A stretch of DNA of 64,000 nt, from positions 11,673,411-11,737,410 of the forward strand of contig CM038467.1 of assembly GCA_021464415.1 (NCBI GenBank), given 5' to 3'. The translations under genes were made by a program, and so were the position numbers. This DNA is from Lonicera japonica. Taxonomy: Eukaryota; Streptophyta; Magnoliopsida; Dipsacales; Caprifoliaceae. Numbering within the stretch: position 1 is the stretch's first letter; every line of letters begins with the position of its first letter. Below the pieces are notes generated by a model that did not search any database, was not told where the DNA came from, and was given only the letters and a program-made list of their open reading frames with translations. Shown one piece after another: positions 36,240 through 47,505 of the stretch.

Positions 36240-38000
36240 GAAATAATCTGCAATGACATTCTGCTTTCCTGGGATATGCTTTATTGTGAATGATCATTGG
36301 GAAAACCATTCATACCATCGGAGTAACTAAGGATTGGGAATCTGCTTGTGTTTGAAATTTAACATTGCCGGAAATGATTTCAAATATGTCTCAATGGTAA
36401 AATGATAACCAACGAGATGAAATTGAAACTTTTTGATACTGCGACAGATTGCTAATATTTCTTTGAAAGTGGAATGGTAATGGCTTTCAGATGGTTTGAA
36501 CTTTCCTTGACTTGTATCCACACACATTTCGTTTTTCATCAATTTCTTCAAAAAGAATAGCTGCCCAATATAGATCACTTACGTCTGTTTGCAATATTCA
36601 TGCACTATTGGAAGGGATCTGTAGAAAGGGAAGATTCTGCGTAAGTTGTTTAAGCTTAACAACACAATCTTGATGGAGCTTTGACCATGATGGCAGAGAC
36701 TTTTTAAGCAATTCGATTAAGGGGCCTATATACCGGGAGAGGTTCGGGATGAATTGTGACATATAATTCACAAATCCAATGAACTGTTGTACTTGTGTAA
36801 CCGAAATGAGCTTGTCTGGAAACTTCAAAATATCTTTGGATATATGTGGTTACAACTGAATTTTGCCATTATAAATTTTCATTCTAAGGAAATCAATTTC
36901 TATAATTGCAATCACCATTTTTTTCTGAGATAACATAACGCCATTTCCAAGGACGAGTTGGTAAAAATGAGTGAGGAGATTTATGTGGGAATTCATGTCC
37001 ATAGAATATAGCAATATATCATCAATGTAGATGCGGGCATTTGCCATGAGGGGCTAAAAGATTTGCGTCATCGTTCTCTAAAAGACTGAGGGGGTATTCT
37101 TTAAACCAAAGGGCATTACTGTCCATTGGTAATGGTACCCTAGGATGCAAAATGCAGTCTTGTGTCTTTCACTGGGTTCAATTCCAATTTGCCAAAAGCC
37201 TGCATTTAGATCAAACTTGGAGAAGACTTTTGCATGCGATATCTGACTGAACAATGAGTGTTTTTGCGGGAGTGGAAACTTATCGCTGAGAAGGAAATGG
37301 TTGAAGCTTGATAATTGATGACGAGCCTCATCTTTCCTCTTGCTTGTTCAGACCTTTTGTTTACGTAAAAAGCTTCACATGCCCATTGTGAAATCGTTTC
37401 TTCAATAAGATTCTGTTGATGGAGGGTCTGCAATTCTGCAACAGCAAGGGCTAAATGTTCTGGGTTCATTCCTGAATGGGACGCTTTGGTAGGATTGACA
37501 TTTTCGTTGAGCTTGAAAGGAAGCTTGACGAAGTATTTGGGATTTTGCCAAAGAGAGTTTGAGCATTTTTGGAGAAACTCAGTATGGGAATCAGCACATG
37601 AGGTTTTAACAAGTTGGGCAATGAGGGATTCAATAGAGGAATGATCTGTGGAAGGGAATTCAATGATTGGTGATTGGATATGGTACACTTCTGAGGGGTG
37701 AATCCAAGGTAAAACATATTTTTTATGGCGAAGGCCATCATCATCAAAATTCAAACTTGAAATTTAACGAATAATATCAAAATATATAAGGATATCTTTC
37801 TGAGGGAGCGAAGTACCAAATACTTTATGATGAATCGTTTTGCCCCGGGAAAATCTGAAGTTGGATAGTTTTGCTGATTTTGTCTACCATGAGAATTTCA
37901 CCATTGGCAACACGAAAACCAATGGAACATGGTTTCCAGTAAGAAGAGGGTAACTTGGATGGATTCATAAAGGTTCTGGTTGAGCCTGTGTCAAAAGAAT
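36240..38000 (-). pseudogene. viral protease, reverse transcriptase and RNase H, broken
   Basis: The aspartic-protease signature DTGST lies at about 37990-37970, out of frame with the preceding piece. Reverse transcriptase pieces span 37754-36598. The catalytic YIDDILLYS lies at 37029-37003, with stops on both sides. The RNase H part (about 36578-36327) has the 'SHYHSTFKEILAI' type of segment. At least four stops or shifts break the chain. Confidence 0.85.
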
Positions 38001-38518
38001 GCAATCAATGGGATAGGTTTGTCATAGGGCTTTTTTATAAGAAGAATTTTGGCATAGGGAACTGGTTGTGGGTCGAGAGACAAACATTCTTCAAGGGCGC
38101 TCACCATTGGGTATTCTGATTCTACTTTAGAAACATTAGTGACATCGGTTTCTGAGGGAGAGACGTCAGAAAGTTCTTCTTCTGCATCAGAATAATGAAT
38201 CTGCATAATAGTTTCTGGTGAAACTTCTTCTTCAACCGAAATGATTGATTCAATATTAGACTTGTGAACTTCTGGGTGGTGTTGCTGGAGAAGAGCCATG
38301 AATGCTTCTTTCTTTTTGGAGTTAGGACAATTTTTTGCAAAATGACCTTTCTTATGACAAATGAAGCAACCATCACTAAGCTTCTTTCTGAAACTTCGTT
38401 TCTTCACAAACTTCCACGAATTTTTCTTCTTGAAGTGCTTCCTTTTAAAATCTTTCTTTCGTGGCTTGTCATCATCTCGAGGGTTATGCTTGGAGCGGCG
38501 AGATTTTCTTGTCATCAT
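37991..38518 (-). pseudogene. viral coat-protein C-terminal region with zinc finger
   Basis: Open for 175 residues. A Lys/Arg-rich start (about 1-48) leads to the zinc finger CFICHKKGHFAKNC at residues 51-64 (C-x2-C-x4-H-x4-C). An acidic stretch follows. The frame is lost before the protease. It is the counterpart of the coat region that is cut at 34608-34616 on the other strand. Confidence 0.8.
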
Positions 38519-38531
38519 CTCGAGGGTTATG
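38465..38531. repeat. 43-bp offset duplication at the viral end
   Basis: The 24-bp word CTTGTCATCATCTCGAGGGT+TATG occurs at 38465-38488 and 38508-38531. Viral similarity ends with the second copy, so the duplication marks the right-hand breakpoint. 38532-38871 is AT-rich host DNA with no gene seen. Confidence 0.8.
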
Positions 38532-38999
38532 TATAAAGTCCCATTACAATTTTTTTGTCATTAAAATAGAAATAAAAAAACAAATGGAGATTTAAAATAA
38601 CTTGGGATATAACTTATATACTATAAATTAAATAACTTATTTGAGAGGGGGCATAATTACAATTAATTTATCACATACGCATCAGCCGACTGTTTTTGAA
38701 AACCTAATCAAGACGATAATGAATTGGAGAGGTGAAGTGGAAGTTTCCCTACAAAGAATATTTTTATGGGTTTATAAATGATTTATATGTTTTTATTTCG
38801 GCAACGAAAGTTAATGTCCTTACAATGAGTAAGGTGAGAAGACCAATCTCGTGAATTTATTTAAGAATTCCCTTATTTTAGCATGTCCAATTTGTAGAAC
38901 AGCGTGCACCAGTTTAGGGCTTTCTACCGTTTAGACGTTGGAATAAGCAAACACTTGAAATATTATTCAAGCAGAGAAGCCAAGAAAACAGATCAATTT

Positions 39000-40448
39000 T
39001 AGGGCTGGGATAATAAACCGAAAAACCGAAAACCGAACCGAAAAAACCGAAAAAAAACCGGTTCGGTTCGGTTCTTAACAATAAAATATACATATTATCG
39101 GTTCGGTTCTTTTTTAGAAATAACGGTTCGGTTTTCGGTTATTGAATAAAAAAATTTGAAGAAACCGGTTTAGAACCGGAATGAGACATAATATATATAT
39201 ATAATATTATAATTATATGGTGGTCCAGCCGTCCAGTACTCCACTACTCCCGAACCAACCCTAATTCTCATTTCATATTTTTAATTTTCTTCTCATCTCT
39301 CACTTTTTTGTTTCACAGCCGCCATCACTCGACTCACTCCCTTCTCTCGATCTCGCCACGTCAAGCCATCAATCACAGCCCTCTCTCGTCGCTCGTCGGA
39401 GTCCACACGGCCCTCTCTCTCGCCGGAGTCCACACGGCCTTCTCTCTCGCCGGAGTCCACACGGCCTTCTCTCTTGCAGGTCAGATTTTTCTTCTTGTCA
39501 AATTGCTCGATGATGATTGATTTGCTTTAACCACACCGAAGAGAGGCTGGTGGATTAGTCAGATCCTCTTTGATTTGAGTTTGATGATAAGACTTGCGGA
39601 TTTTTGAGTTCCAATTTCTTTGTGCTTGGTGGTGCTTTATGACTCTTTGGCCCTTGTCTGAGAGCAAATATATATATATTATTTGTATGATTTGAGTTTT
39701 ATTTTGATTTTGTTAATAGAAATGTTGATGATGATAAAGGAATGGCTAAGCTCTCGTCTCTCACAGACATACAACACACATTTGCTCACTCTGTAAAACC
39801 GAAATAAAAGAGATTTCACTTTTCTCTTAAACCAAACAAAACAACCGTGGATTTTTTCTTCATACCTGCCGCTATTACCTATTTAATCAAGTCCATCAAC
39901 TTCCAGTCCAACAAAATCCGACAGTCCACAGTTGTTCGCCCTTCCTCATTCCCCTTCCCCAACCTCGTTCCATGTATTTCTCTCTCTCTACTTGTCGCTT
40001 TGGTTTTAGACCCAAGATACAATATGTATTATGTAATAACTAATATGTATCATGTATGTTGGATAAAATGTATGTCAGTATGTGTGTGTGATTATATGTC
40101 CATATAGGTATTTGTCTTTTTGAAAGTTGAACAGGATGTTTGATAACTTTGTTTGCTTGCTTGCTTATTGAAAGTTGAACAAGATGTTGCCGGTTCTTTA
40201 ACGGTTTTAGAGCTACTTTCGGTTAATTAACTCAATTCGGATAATTTTTTATTTCGGTTTTATGTATTATTTCGGTTTTTGAAGTGATTCGGTTAACCAA
40301 GGAACCGTTAGAACCGAACCGTTTAAACCGGTTCGGTTCCACTTTCGGTTCTTCAAAAAAAATTCAAAAAACCGAACCGTTTTAAACATTAAAAAATATG
40401 TTTCGGTTCTTCGTATTTTGGACAAGAACCGAACCGGTCCCAGCCCTA
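39000..40448. mobile_element. hAT-type element, 1.45 kb
   Basis: The ends are TAGGGCTGGGA and TCCCAGCCCTA, perfect 11-bp inverted repeats. ATCAATTT flanks both sides (38992-38999, 40449-40456), an 8-bp duplication typical of hAT. Both subterminal regions are packed with CCGAACCG / CGGTTCGG words, likely transposase-binding repeats. The interior has short exon-like CG-richer stretches (about 39250-39490) but no complete transposase, so it is non-autonomous. Confidence 0.92.
39397..39475 (+). repeat. 27-bp tandem repeat inside the hAT element
   Basis: CGGAGTCCACACGGCC recurs at 39397, 39424 and 39451 with Ser/Leu-coding CT-rich spacers. In one frame it encodes three VHTA(L/F)SLAG nonapeptides, ending at a possible splice site (CTTGCAGGTC). 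Its role is unknown. Confidence 0.7.
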
Positions 40449-40745
40449 ATCAATTTAGGGCTTTTAGCACACAGCCTAAAGCCTTCAATTAGCAAGCCCT
40501 TCGTAGGAAGTTTTTAAATAATCCCACGAAATTAGTCTTGTCGCTCCAGAGAATACTTTCTCATTCACCCCACTTATTTTAGCAGGTCCAGCATGTAGAA
40601 CCGTTTTCACCAATTTAGAGCTTTCTACCGTTTAGACAGTGGAATAAGCGAACACTGGAAATATTATTCGGACCAGAGAAGACAAGAAAACAGTACAATG
40701 TAAGGCTTTTAGCACACAGCCTAAAGCCCCCAATTAGCCAACCCT

Positions 40746-43023
40746 TCCACCACCGCATCAGTTCATATCTGCTGATCCTCTTTAAGACGCAATCAAATCT
40801 CAAAAACACTATTATTTTTGTAATTTTAAACTTTTAATACATCTGCCAACAGAAACTTAAGGTAGCTACGACTCCAATTTCAAGTGGGTCAACATATTTA
40901 GACTTCCTAGCACACATCACACGAAACTCGGGAAGTAAATTGACGGCAATGTTACACCAAAACCAGTTGACATGCAAAAATAATTAAATTGCTGGCATGT
41001 TTTTATGAACCTAACCATTTTGCAGTGAAGAGAAATCCAGCATAGAAAGTGAAACATTGACATGCTTGTTATTGAGGTTTAAGTAACAAAAGAAACTCAA
41101 CCTAAAAATCAGATTGCTCTTTAGCTTAGGGCACTCTCAAAATAGTTATTACCAAAACTTTGTAATGGATAATCATTGACTATGTTGAAATTGCCAAATT
41201 GGTTTGCTTCACTTGCATGAATCAAAGCCCCCATGTATCTAAAAATAAAGCATCCTTGCGAAACAATGAACCAACACAGATTTCCTCACAAAATTTAACA
41301 GCAATGCATAAACCAACAATGCCTGTACAGACACAATTAATACATAGCTCTGAAAAGTGGCGCAACTAAAAGAAAAGGAAATAGCATAACAGAATGCCAT
41401 TCAAGCGAATGATAACTAGTTACCTTCAGCATAATAACATATATATATATAGTATTGCGATCAAATGAAATTAAAGGGTGGACCGTCACCCAGATGGTAT
41501 CCAAAACATAGGTGAAATGAATCATTTAATAAGTTGTAAAGGTTATTATCAAATATCTAAGAACTCAGGCACACATCCTCAAGGGAAAAAAATTGGCAAC
41601 TAGGTTCTGTTTCATTTACATGAAAATGGTTAGAAGGACTGATTCAGAAGGAAAATGAAATAAGAAGATTGCTGATGTTGAAATGAAAAAAATGTGGTTA
41701 CTTTTACACTGTTTTTCACATGTTGATGGAAAGCAAATGTGTAACAAAATGTATTGAAGTTAGTCTAGAACCTAGCAACAATTCCAGCCAAAAAGCCATA
41801 GACTGCAAGGAAGACTATTTAGTCTTTACAAGAAAAATATGAACACAGTATTGACTTTTCAATGATCCAAGTTAGACACACGTAGACCAGTGCACTAGGC
41901 AGGAAGGACTGAGCAATTTACTGAACTCATTTCAACAACTCTGACTGGCATATGGATACATTCAGATATAAGTGGTTGGGCCATGTGCATTGGTAAAGTT
42001 TGCATTTTACCCTACCAATTTGAATAAATGGGCACCGCAAAAGGGTATAAAATACATTAGGCGATACAATGTGTGTTGTCCAAAGTATCAAAGCAGTGAG
42101 ACAACACATAAAACAAGGTAGTTTTGGATGACGTATACAATGTCGCGCAAATCAAAGGCCCAAAATCAAGGCAGTTATTCATTCTTATGCTGCTGCTTTA
42201 TTTTGGAATTAATACGATCAATGGGACGACATTCACAATGTAGCCCAAGAGGTTTTATCTATTAAAAAAAATGCAGGGATGATACAATGTGTTGTCCAAG
42301 AGATGTTAGAGTGGGGCAACTCACATTGTGTCACGAAGGATAAATATTTGTTGGAAGGTAATTTTACCTCAGCTTTAGCAATTACACTACACTTTTGGCT
42401 TTTTTTTAGCTGAGGTGGAGCACAAAACCAGCCAAATTTCCACATTTAGTTATGGCAACCTTTGACTTGGGATTATTGGAATATGAACCAAAAGATTTCA
42501 GCTCTACCATGCATATACACACAGCATATAAAGGAATACTCAATAAGCTAAAAACACTAGTCAATGAGCTATATAGATCTTCCTTTCAAATTGAAAGCCA
42601 GGATAGACTTTTTTTTAATAAAATTTAGAATTCACTTATTTATGCTTGGGCATTACTAGACTGTACAATTCAGATTCAGCCCCTGAATTATACAAGAAGG
42701 ATTAGCATATAAATACATATTACCGCCTATGGTACTGGTACTACGAACCTACAGTACTACTCTCACCTGCAATACCCACTAATTAGATTAAATCGCAAAA
42801 CCATAAGCAAGATTCATCTAAACTGCGATTCAATTCAAATATGGACTATAACCGATATCCATATATAAGCAAATGAAATATAGATTAATTAAAACCAAAG
42901 ACAACCTCTCAGAGTATCCCTATATCAAAGTAACATACACCACAATTTAAAATATCCATAACAATACTCAACTTTCAAAATATTCTAAACGACCCAACGA
43001 AATACTAAAAATAAGAATCAAAC
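40746..43023. other. intergenic, no gene seen
   Basis: This stretch has normal-looking, slightly less AT-rich DNA and must contain the 3' UTR of the ribosomal gene at its right end. I see no long frame, no transposon ends and no RNA gene. A (TA)5 run lies at about 41440-41450. Confidence 0.4.
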
Positions 43024-43260
43024 CTAAGCAGTGAGAACAACTGCACCACCAGCCTCCTTGATTTTCTTCTCAGCAGTCTTTGAGACGAGCTTCGCTTTCA
43101 CAACAATCGGCTGATCTGAAGGCAACACTCCCTTGCCGAGGACCTTGAAGTAACCAAACTGAGTGACGTCAACCACCGGAGCCTTACCGGCGGTGGCATT
43201 TTCCTTCACGTCATTTGGAACCATGGACCAGAGCTTGTCTATGTTAACAATAGGGCAATG

Positions 43261-43293
<33 letters not shown>

Positions 43294-43464
43294 ACCGACC
43301 TTTCCGAAATAACCTGGATGGTACTTGTCGAAGAGGATCCGGTGGTGGTGCATACCTCCGGCGTTACCTCGACCACCGGGATGCTTTCGGTGCTTACCGA
43401 TACGGCCGTGGCCGGCGCTGACGTGGCCCCTTTTCTTCCGGTTTTTCTTGAATCGCGTCGTCAT
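43024..43464 (-). CDS. RPL27A: 60S ribosomal protein L27a (uL15)
   Basis: A complete intronless frame of 146 residues, the family length. The basic Gly-rich start ([19 protein letters not shown], then [10 protein letters not shown]) and the '[12 protein letters not shown]' core are typical of eukaryotic L27a. It binds rRNA in the large subunit of cytosolic ribosomes. The start at 43464 gives the family N-terminus. A telo-box and several site II motifs lie upstream, the usual set-up for plant ribosomal protein genes, so growth-coupled expression is likely. No break is seen. GC content is clearly above its surroundings. Confidence 0.97.
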
Positions 43465-43485
43465 TTTTCGAGCTCTCTCTGTGTG

Positions 43486-43494
43486 TTAGGGTTT
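43486..43494 (-). promoter_or_regulatory. telo-box of the L27a gene
   Basis: AAACCCTAA on the minus strand, 22 bases before the ATG. A variant AAGCCCTAA lies further up at about 43521-43529. Telo-boxes close to the start are a known mark of plant ribosomal protein genes. Confidence 0.75.
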
Positions 43495-43589
43495 TCTGTG
43501 GCGCGGCGAGGAAGGTGAAGTTAGGGCTTTGTGGTATTTGTCGATGAGGAAATGTCATTGGTCTTCTCTTGTTGGTTTTACCATTTTGC

Positions 43590-43672
43590 CCAGGGCCTTA
43601 AGCAAAGACAAGTCTGTTGAGCTGTGGCCCAGCCCGCCATAAAATTTTGCCATTTTTAGGAGGTTCAGCCCA
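43590..43672 (-). promoter_or_regulatory. site II elements of the L27a gene
   Basis: On the minus strand TGGGCT (about 43672-43667), TGGGCC (43631-43626) and TGGGCA (about 43596-43590) lie 130-210 bp upstream of the ATG. TGGGCY motifs are bound by TCP factors and act with telo-boxes in growth-linked genes. Confidence 0.65.
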
Positions 43673-43964
43673 AGCTTCCATTGTTATTAGACCCGGCAAC
43701 CACACCAACCCAGCGAAGGAACTAGATCGATGCGTCCCTATTCTAACAATTGGATAACAGGCTCAACCAGATAAAAATATTTTTAATAATTAATATTATA
43801 TTTAAAATTACAAAAATAAATATATTTTTAGCAACTAGTATATGAAAAATAAATTATAAATTAGAGAGTCTAAAATTAAAAAATCAAAGTCAAGCAATTC
43901 AATTATTCAGCCACAGTAGCTAAATCAAAATAAGAATAAACTAATTTATAGAGTTCAAGACTAA

Positions 43965-44405
43965 GAGCATCTCCAACCGTTGTGCAAATATTTTTGTGTC
44001 AAGACACTTTTATACAAAACTTGAAGTGTAAAAAAAATATGCTCAAATGGTACATTTTTAAACTTTTGTGTAAATTTTGAATGAACCAATCAGATAATTA
44101 TGCATATTAGATATTATTTTATGCAATTTTTTATTATTTTTTTTTGAATTTTGGTATACATAATATTATAACAACAATAGATCTTGATTTGTTGGTCTTA
44201 ATAAGTGGATTTTAGATATATATTTTTTATTAAATTATATAATTTATATTAAAAGTTATTACATTTTAAAGTATTGTAAAATAATTGAGAAAAGAAAATG
44301 CTGATGTGGCAGTGTAAACTTGGGTGTATTTTACACATTCGTAATTTTTACAAGTTTTGTATATTTTACACAAAACCTAAATATACACTACTGTTGGAGA
44401 TGCTC
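43965..44405. mobile_element. Tourist-like MITE, 441 bp
   Basis: The ends are GAGCATCTCCAAC and GTTGGAGATGCTC, flanked by TAA on both sides (43962-43964, 44406-44408). A TWA duplication with these ends suggests a PIF/Harbinger-derived MITE. The body is AT-rich, with 'gtgtaaa' and 'ttttacaca' near the two ends. No frame is present. Confidence 0.75.
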
Positions 44406-44981
44406 TAAAGAAAGACTCATTTTAAAACATAAATCATTCTTGACTAATTTAATTATTAGTAAATTAGGTTTGGAGTTTAAAATTTAGTAACTTTCCTTAA
44501 AACAATAGACTCCTTATTAACTACAAAATCTTTTGAGTTATAATTGTTGAATTAATTTTATTGAACTTAGTGTTTCACTTAACTAGCCTAGGTTAAAGCC
44601 AAGTTTCTAACAACCCGATCGGTTTAATCCAATTCTCATTGGGTTAATTGCATAGACGGTAAAAAATTATTTAGTCAAGAGTTTGGAAGCAACCAGAGCG
44701 GAATTTTATTTTGCGATTGTAAAAGAAATAATAATAATAATTAAAACTCAAATATTTTAAGCAAACAGCCCATAATAATATTCATTATTAACTTGTCCAT
44801 TGTCCCTCTAGACTTGTTCTGTTCATTCTATTCTAATTCTACGTACAGAAATAAAATTGATCGAGAAGCAGAGACACAAATTTCTGACTTGTGTTATCCA
44901 GCAATTTTTACTTCATTTTTCTCTGAAAAAATAAATAAAATATACCTCTTGAATTTGCCCTTTAACAATTTATTATCTTCA

Positions 44982-45618
44982 GGGCTCGTTTGGTTCGAGT
45001 TTTGGGAATGGAATGGGCATGGAATGAGAATACTTGATTCCTGGAAAGTTATTTTCCTGGCATCTAGGATGCCATGCCGATGTTTGGTTCAACTGGGAAT
45101 AGGAATGGAATAAAGTATCAATTACAAAAATACCATTCTTTTTATAAGATGAGAAGACATCACCTACTAATTTTTCAAAAGAGACAATTACTATAATAAA
45201 TTACAAAAATTTTACATGCCTAGCTAATAACTATCCTACAAAAATTATAATTTTTGTAATTAAAAAAAAATTTAAACAAGAAAAAAGAAAAGAAAAAAGT
45301 TTCAAATATTTTTTTTTTCATTTTTGTGCAGCAGCGTAATTAAAAAAAAAAGTTCCAAACAATATTTTCATACACTGATGGAAAAAGAATTATTTATTCA
45401 TAAGGAAGAGTGTTATTTTACTCCTAGCATAAAAAAATTAAAAAAGATGCCCATTGGTAATGGTTTATTCCTTATGATTTAAATGGGAGAACTTGGGGGT
45501 AAAGGCTTGTTCCTGGAATCATTTATTCCGGACTTAAAACTTGAACCAAACGCGGGAATCGTTTCGGAATGGAATGTAGCATTCCTGGAATGGTTTAAAT
45601 CTTGAACCAAACGAGCCA
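44982..45618. mobile_element. Tourist-like MITE, 637 bp
   Basis: The ends are GGGCTCGTTTGGTTCGAG and CTTGAACCAAACGAGCC(A), with TCA on both sides (44979-44981, 45619-45621). Inner arms share 'gaatggaatg' and 'cattcc' words. The GGGCTCGTTTGGTT end is typical of PIF/Harbinger MITEs. 45622-45996 holds only the 3' flank of the next gene. Confidence 0.75.
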
Positions 45619-45996
45619 TCAGTTAAAACACATTTAAATTATATTTTCAGTTATAGTGTATCATTGGTTGAATGGCATGTTATGTGTTGTGGATCTTCCT
45701 CTATTTGAATTATATTTATGCACGACGACAGTTACGTTATTTGAGCAAAAGAGATAAAACTCCGTCTTGCCACTTCACTTCATGCCTTAATCTAAAACTT
45801 GTACACAGAATTGCTAGTGTGAAATGGTGCCACCATTGTGCACGGAGACAATGAAACCATTTTCCAAAATCACTTCATGAAACTACCTTGATTTAACAAT
45901 TCTCCAACATATATTATTCTTCTATATAAAACGTATAACATATGATGACTCTCAACTGCACTATTACAATTGCACATACAAAACTAACCTACCAGT

Positions 45997-47430
45997 TTAG
46001 TCGAATTTGCCGGAAAAACATATACAATCGAAAATTTTCCTTTCGGGTGGTTTAGCAATTCCTGATCTTTGATGATTGGATGCAGGAGCAGGACGAACTG
46101 GATTTGTCACTTGTTTTTGTTGGCCATCCACAACTTTTATTCCATCACAAACAATGTTAACATCACAGAAATCCGGTGCGTTCTTCTCAATAATTTCTCC
46201 TTTCCCCATTCCCTTCTTTAATCGCCTAAAACATAACAAAAAATTAATTAAATCACGAGGCCCCTCACTACTAATTGACAATTCTAATGGTGAAAATTCA
46301 AGTGTACCATGAGGAAGGTGATCGTTTGGTTCCCATGACTAGGGTAGTAATATTAGCAACAGGAATAAGGTCAAGGATAGCCTTGGCTGTGGCATTGCTC
46401 TCAATAAGCATTGTGTCCACCATCACCTGTTTTACCCAAATCGAATATGCAAATTAGCGATCTCTTTTTTTGGTGCAAATATTGGGAACATGAAGAGTTG
46501 TGGTTGCATGTTCACACGCACTTTTGCATTGGTACAGAGGTGGATATATTTCTGCAAGATGTTCCTCCTCCGGTTATTTTCTTCCTTGATATAGATTTGC
46601 GCTTGTTCTTTGCTTAATTGGCTTCTCGATAGCCTTCCAACTATCACACACAATTGGAAGTTTAATATGACCTCTATGTACGCTTGATTAAGTCAATAAT
46701 TGGAGCAGAGTGCTTATAATATAATGTTACAAATTCACTTCTGAAAATGCCTTTCGATTGACTAGAAATAAAAAGCCCAAGATTGTCATCATAAAAGAGA
46801 TTACAATATAGACTTGGGAGTATACACAAAAACATCTAGAGACATAATTTGAACAGAGAAGAGATGACAGGCTGAGTTGAAACGGATACCTCAAACAAAT
46901 ACTAATATTCCGTCTAGATAACCTATGTTAGTTTGGGCTTCAAACAGATAAAAGTTGTCCGTATGGTAAGGAAGTTAGCCAAACTTCACTTTATCATTCA
47001 CGAAAGTGTTAAAGAATGCATTTATCCCACTTGTCCTACAATTATATACTGTTATTGTGGATGCACTAAGCCTCTAACAATAATTCTGTGACTTGCGATC
47101 AAGGCTGTGCAAACTATCATGTGCTCAAACGTGGAAGTTCTTACAGAGCAAAGATTTAGAAAATACAGAAATATAAGCGATACCTGGTGTAGGAATATAC
47201 GCGATAGGTGGGAAGACGTGCACGAGGATAACACGAGCATCCTGGGAAACAACATGATCAAGGGCCCATTTAACCACATCTAAGTCATTTCTCCCCACAG
47301 CAATAAAAACATCCTTAAGGCCCTCATCTATACTTCCTATAACACTCTTGCTATCGTCTCCGATCTCCACAATTTCCGGTGACATATCTCCCCATTTACA
47401 GCCCGCGGCCATAGAATTCTCTTCCTCCAT
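45997..47430 (-). CDS. universal stress protein (USP) domain protein, 4 exons
   Basis: Exons 47430-47184, 46640-46522, 46426-46308 and 46225-45997 join in frame to 237 residues, all with GT-AG introns. The USP fold starts at about residue 38 with 'DVFIAVGRNDLDVVKWALDHV' (strand 1 and helix 1). Strand 2 is 'RVILVHVFPP'. Exon 2 is a charged helix (EENNRRRNILQKY). Exon 3 has 'LIESNATAKAILDLIPV' and 'LVMGTKRS', the nucleotide-pocket side. The short domain resembles the USP part of plant U-box kinases, but no kinase or U-box follows. USPs bind ATP or AMP and are tied to stress responses; the specific role here is unknown. The C-tail is Pro/Lys-rich. Confidence 0.88.
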
Positions 47431-47493
47431 CTCTATCTCAAAAGAGGACTAACGAAGAAATCGAGAGCGGGGGCCTAGAGAGGCCAGATTGGT

Positions 47494-47505
47494 GTGTTAA
47501 ATATA
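47494..47505 (-). promoter_or_regulatory. possible TATA box of the USP gene
   Basis: The minus strand reads GTATATTTAAC about 65-75 bp upstream of the ATG at 47430. It is a weak match, but well placed. Confidence 0.35.

Larger units (their letters stand above)
30329..38531. mobile_element. endogenous pararetrovirus (Caulimoviridae), halves inverted
   Basis: The plus-strand part, 30329-34612, carries promoter, tRNA-Met primer site, movement-protein and coat-type regions. The minus-strand part, 38531-34608, carries a zinc-finger region, protease, reverse transcriptase, RNase H, an acidic frame and a second promoter copy. No integrase or LTR exists. The domain order and the TGGTATCAGAG primer site point to a plant pararetrovirus of petuvirus or florendovirus type; the genus is inferred. 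All coding regions are interrupted, so this is a genomic fossil. Confidence 0.85.
38872..40745. repeat. tandem segmental duplication, one copy split by a hAT element
   Basis: The segment 38872-38999 plus 40457-40505 matches 40574-40745. Shared words include 'gctttctaccgtttagac', 'gaatattattc'-type blocks and 'cttttagcacacagcctaaagcc'. The second copy runs straight through the place where the first is interrupted. No coding frame is shared. Confidence 0.85.

Noticed and set aside
30329..38531. Idea that the pararetrovirus copy could be active
   Set aside because: Every coding region is broken by stops or shifts and the genome is split by an inversion.
40615..40809. 64-residue minus-strand frame near the hAT element
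   Set aside because: It is not conserved in the tandem copy of the same segment, so it is unlikely to be coding.
43258..43518. 86-residue plus-strand frame
   Set aside because: It is antisense to the L27a gene, open only because of that gene's codon composition.
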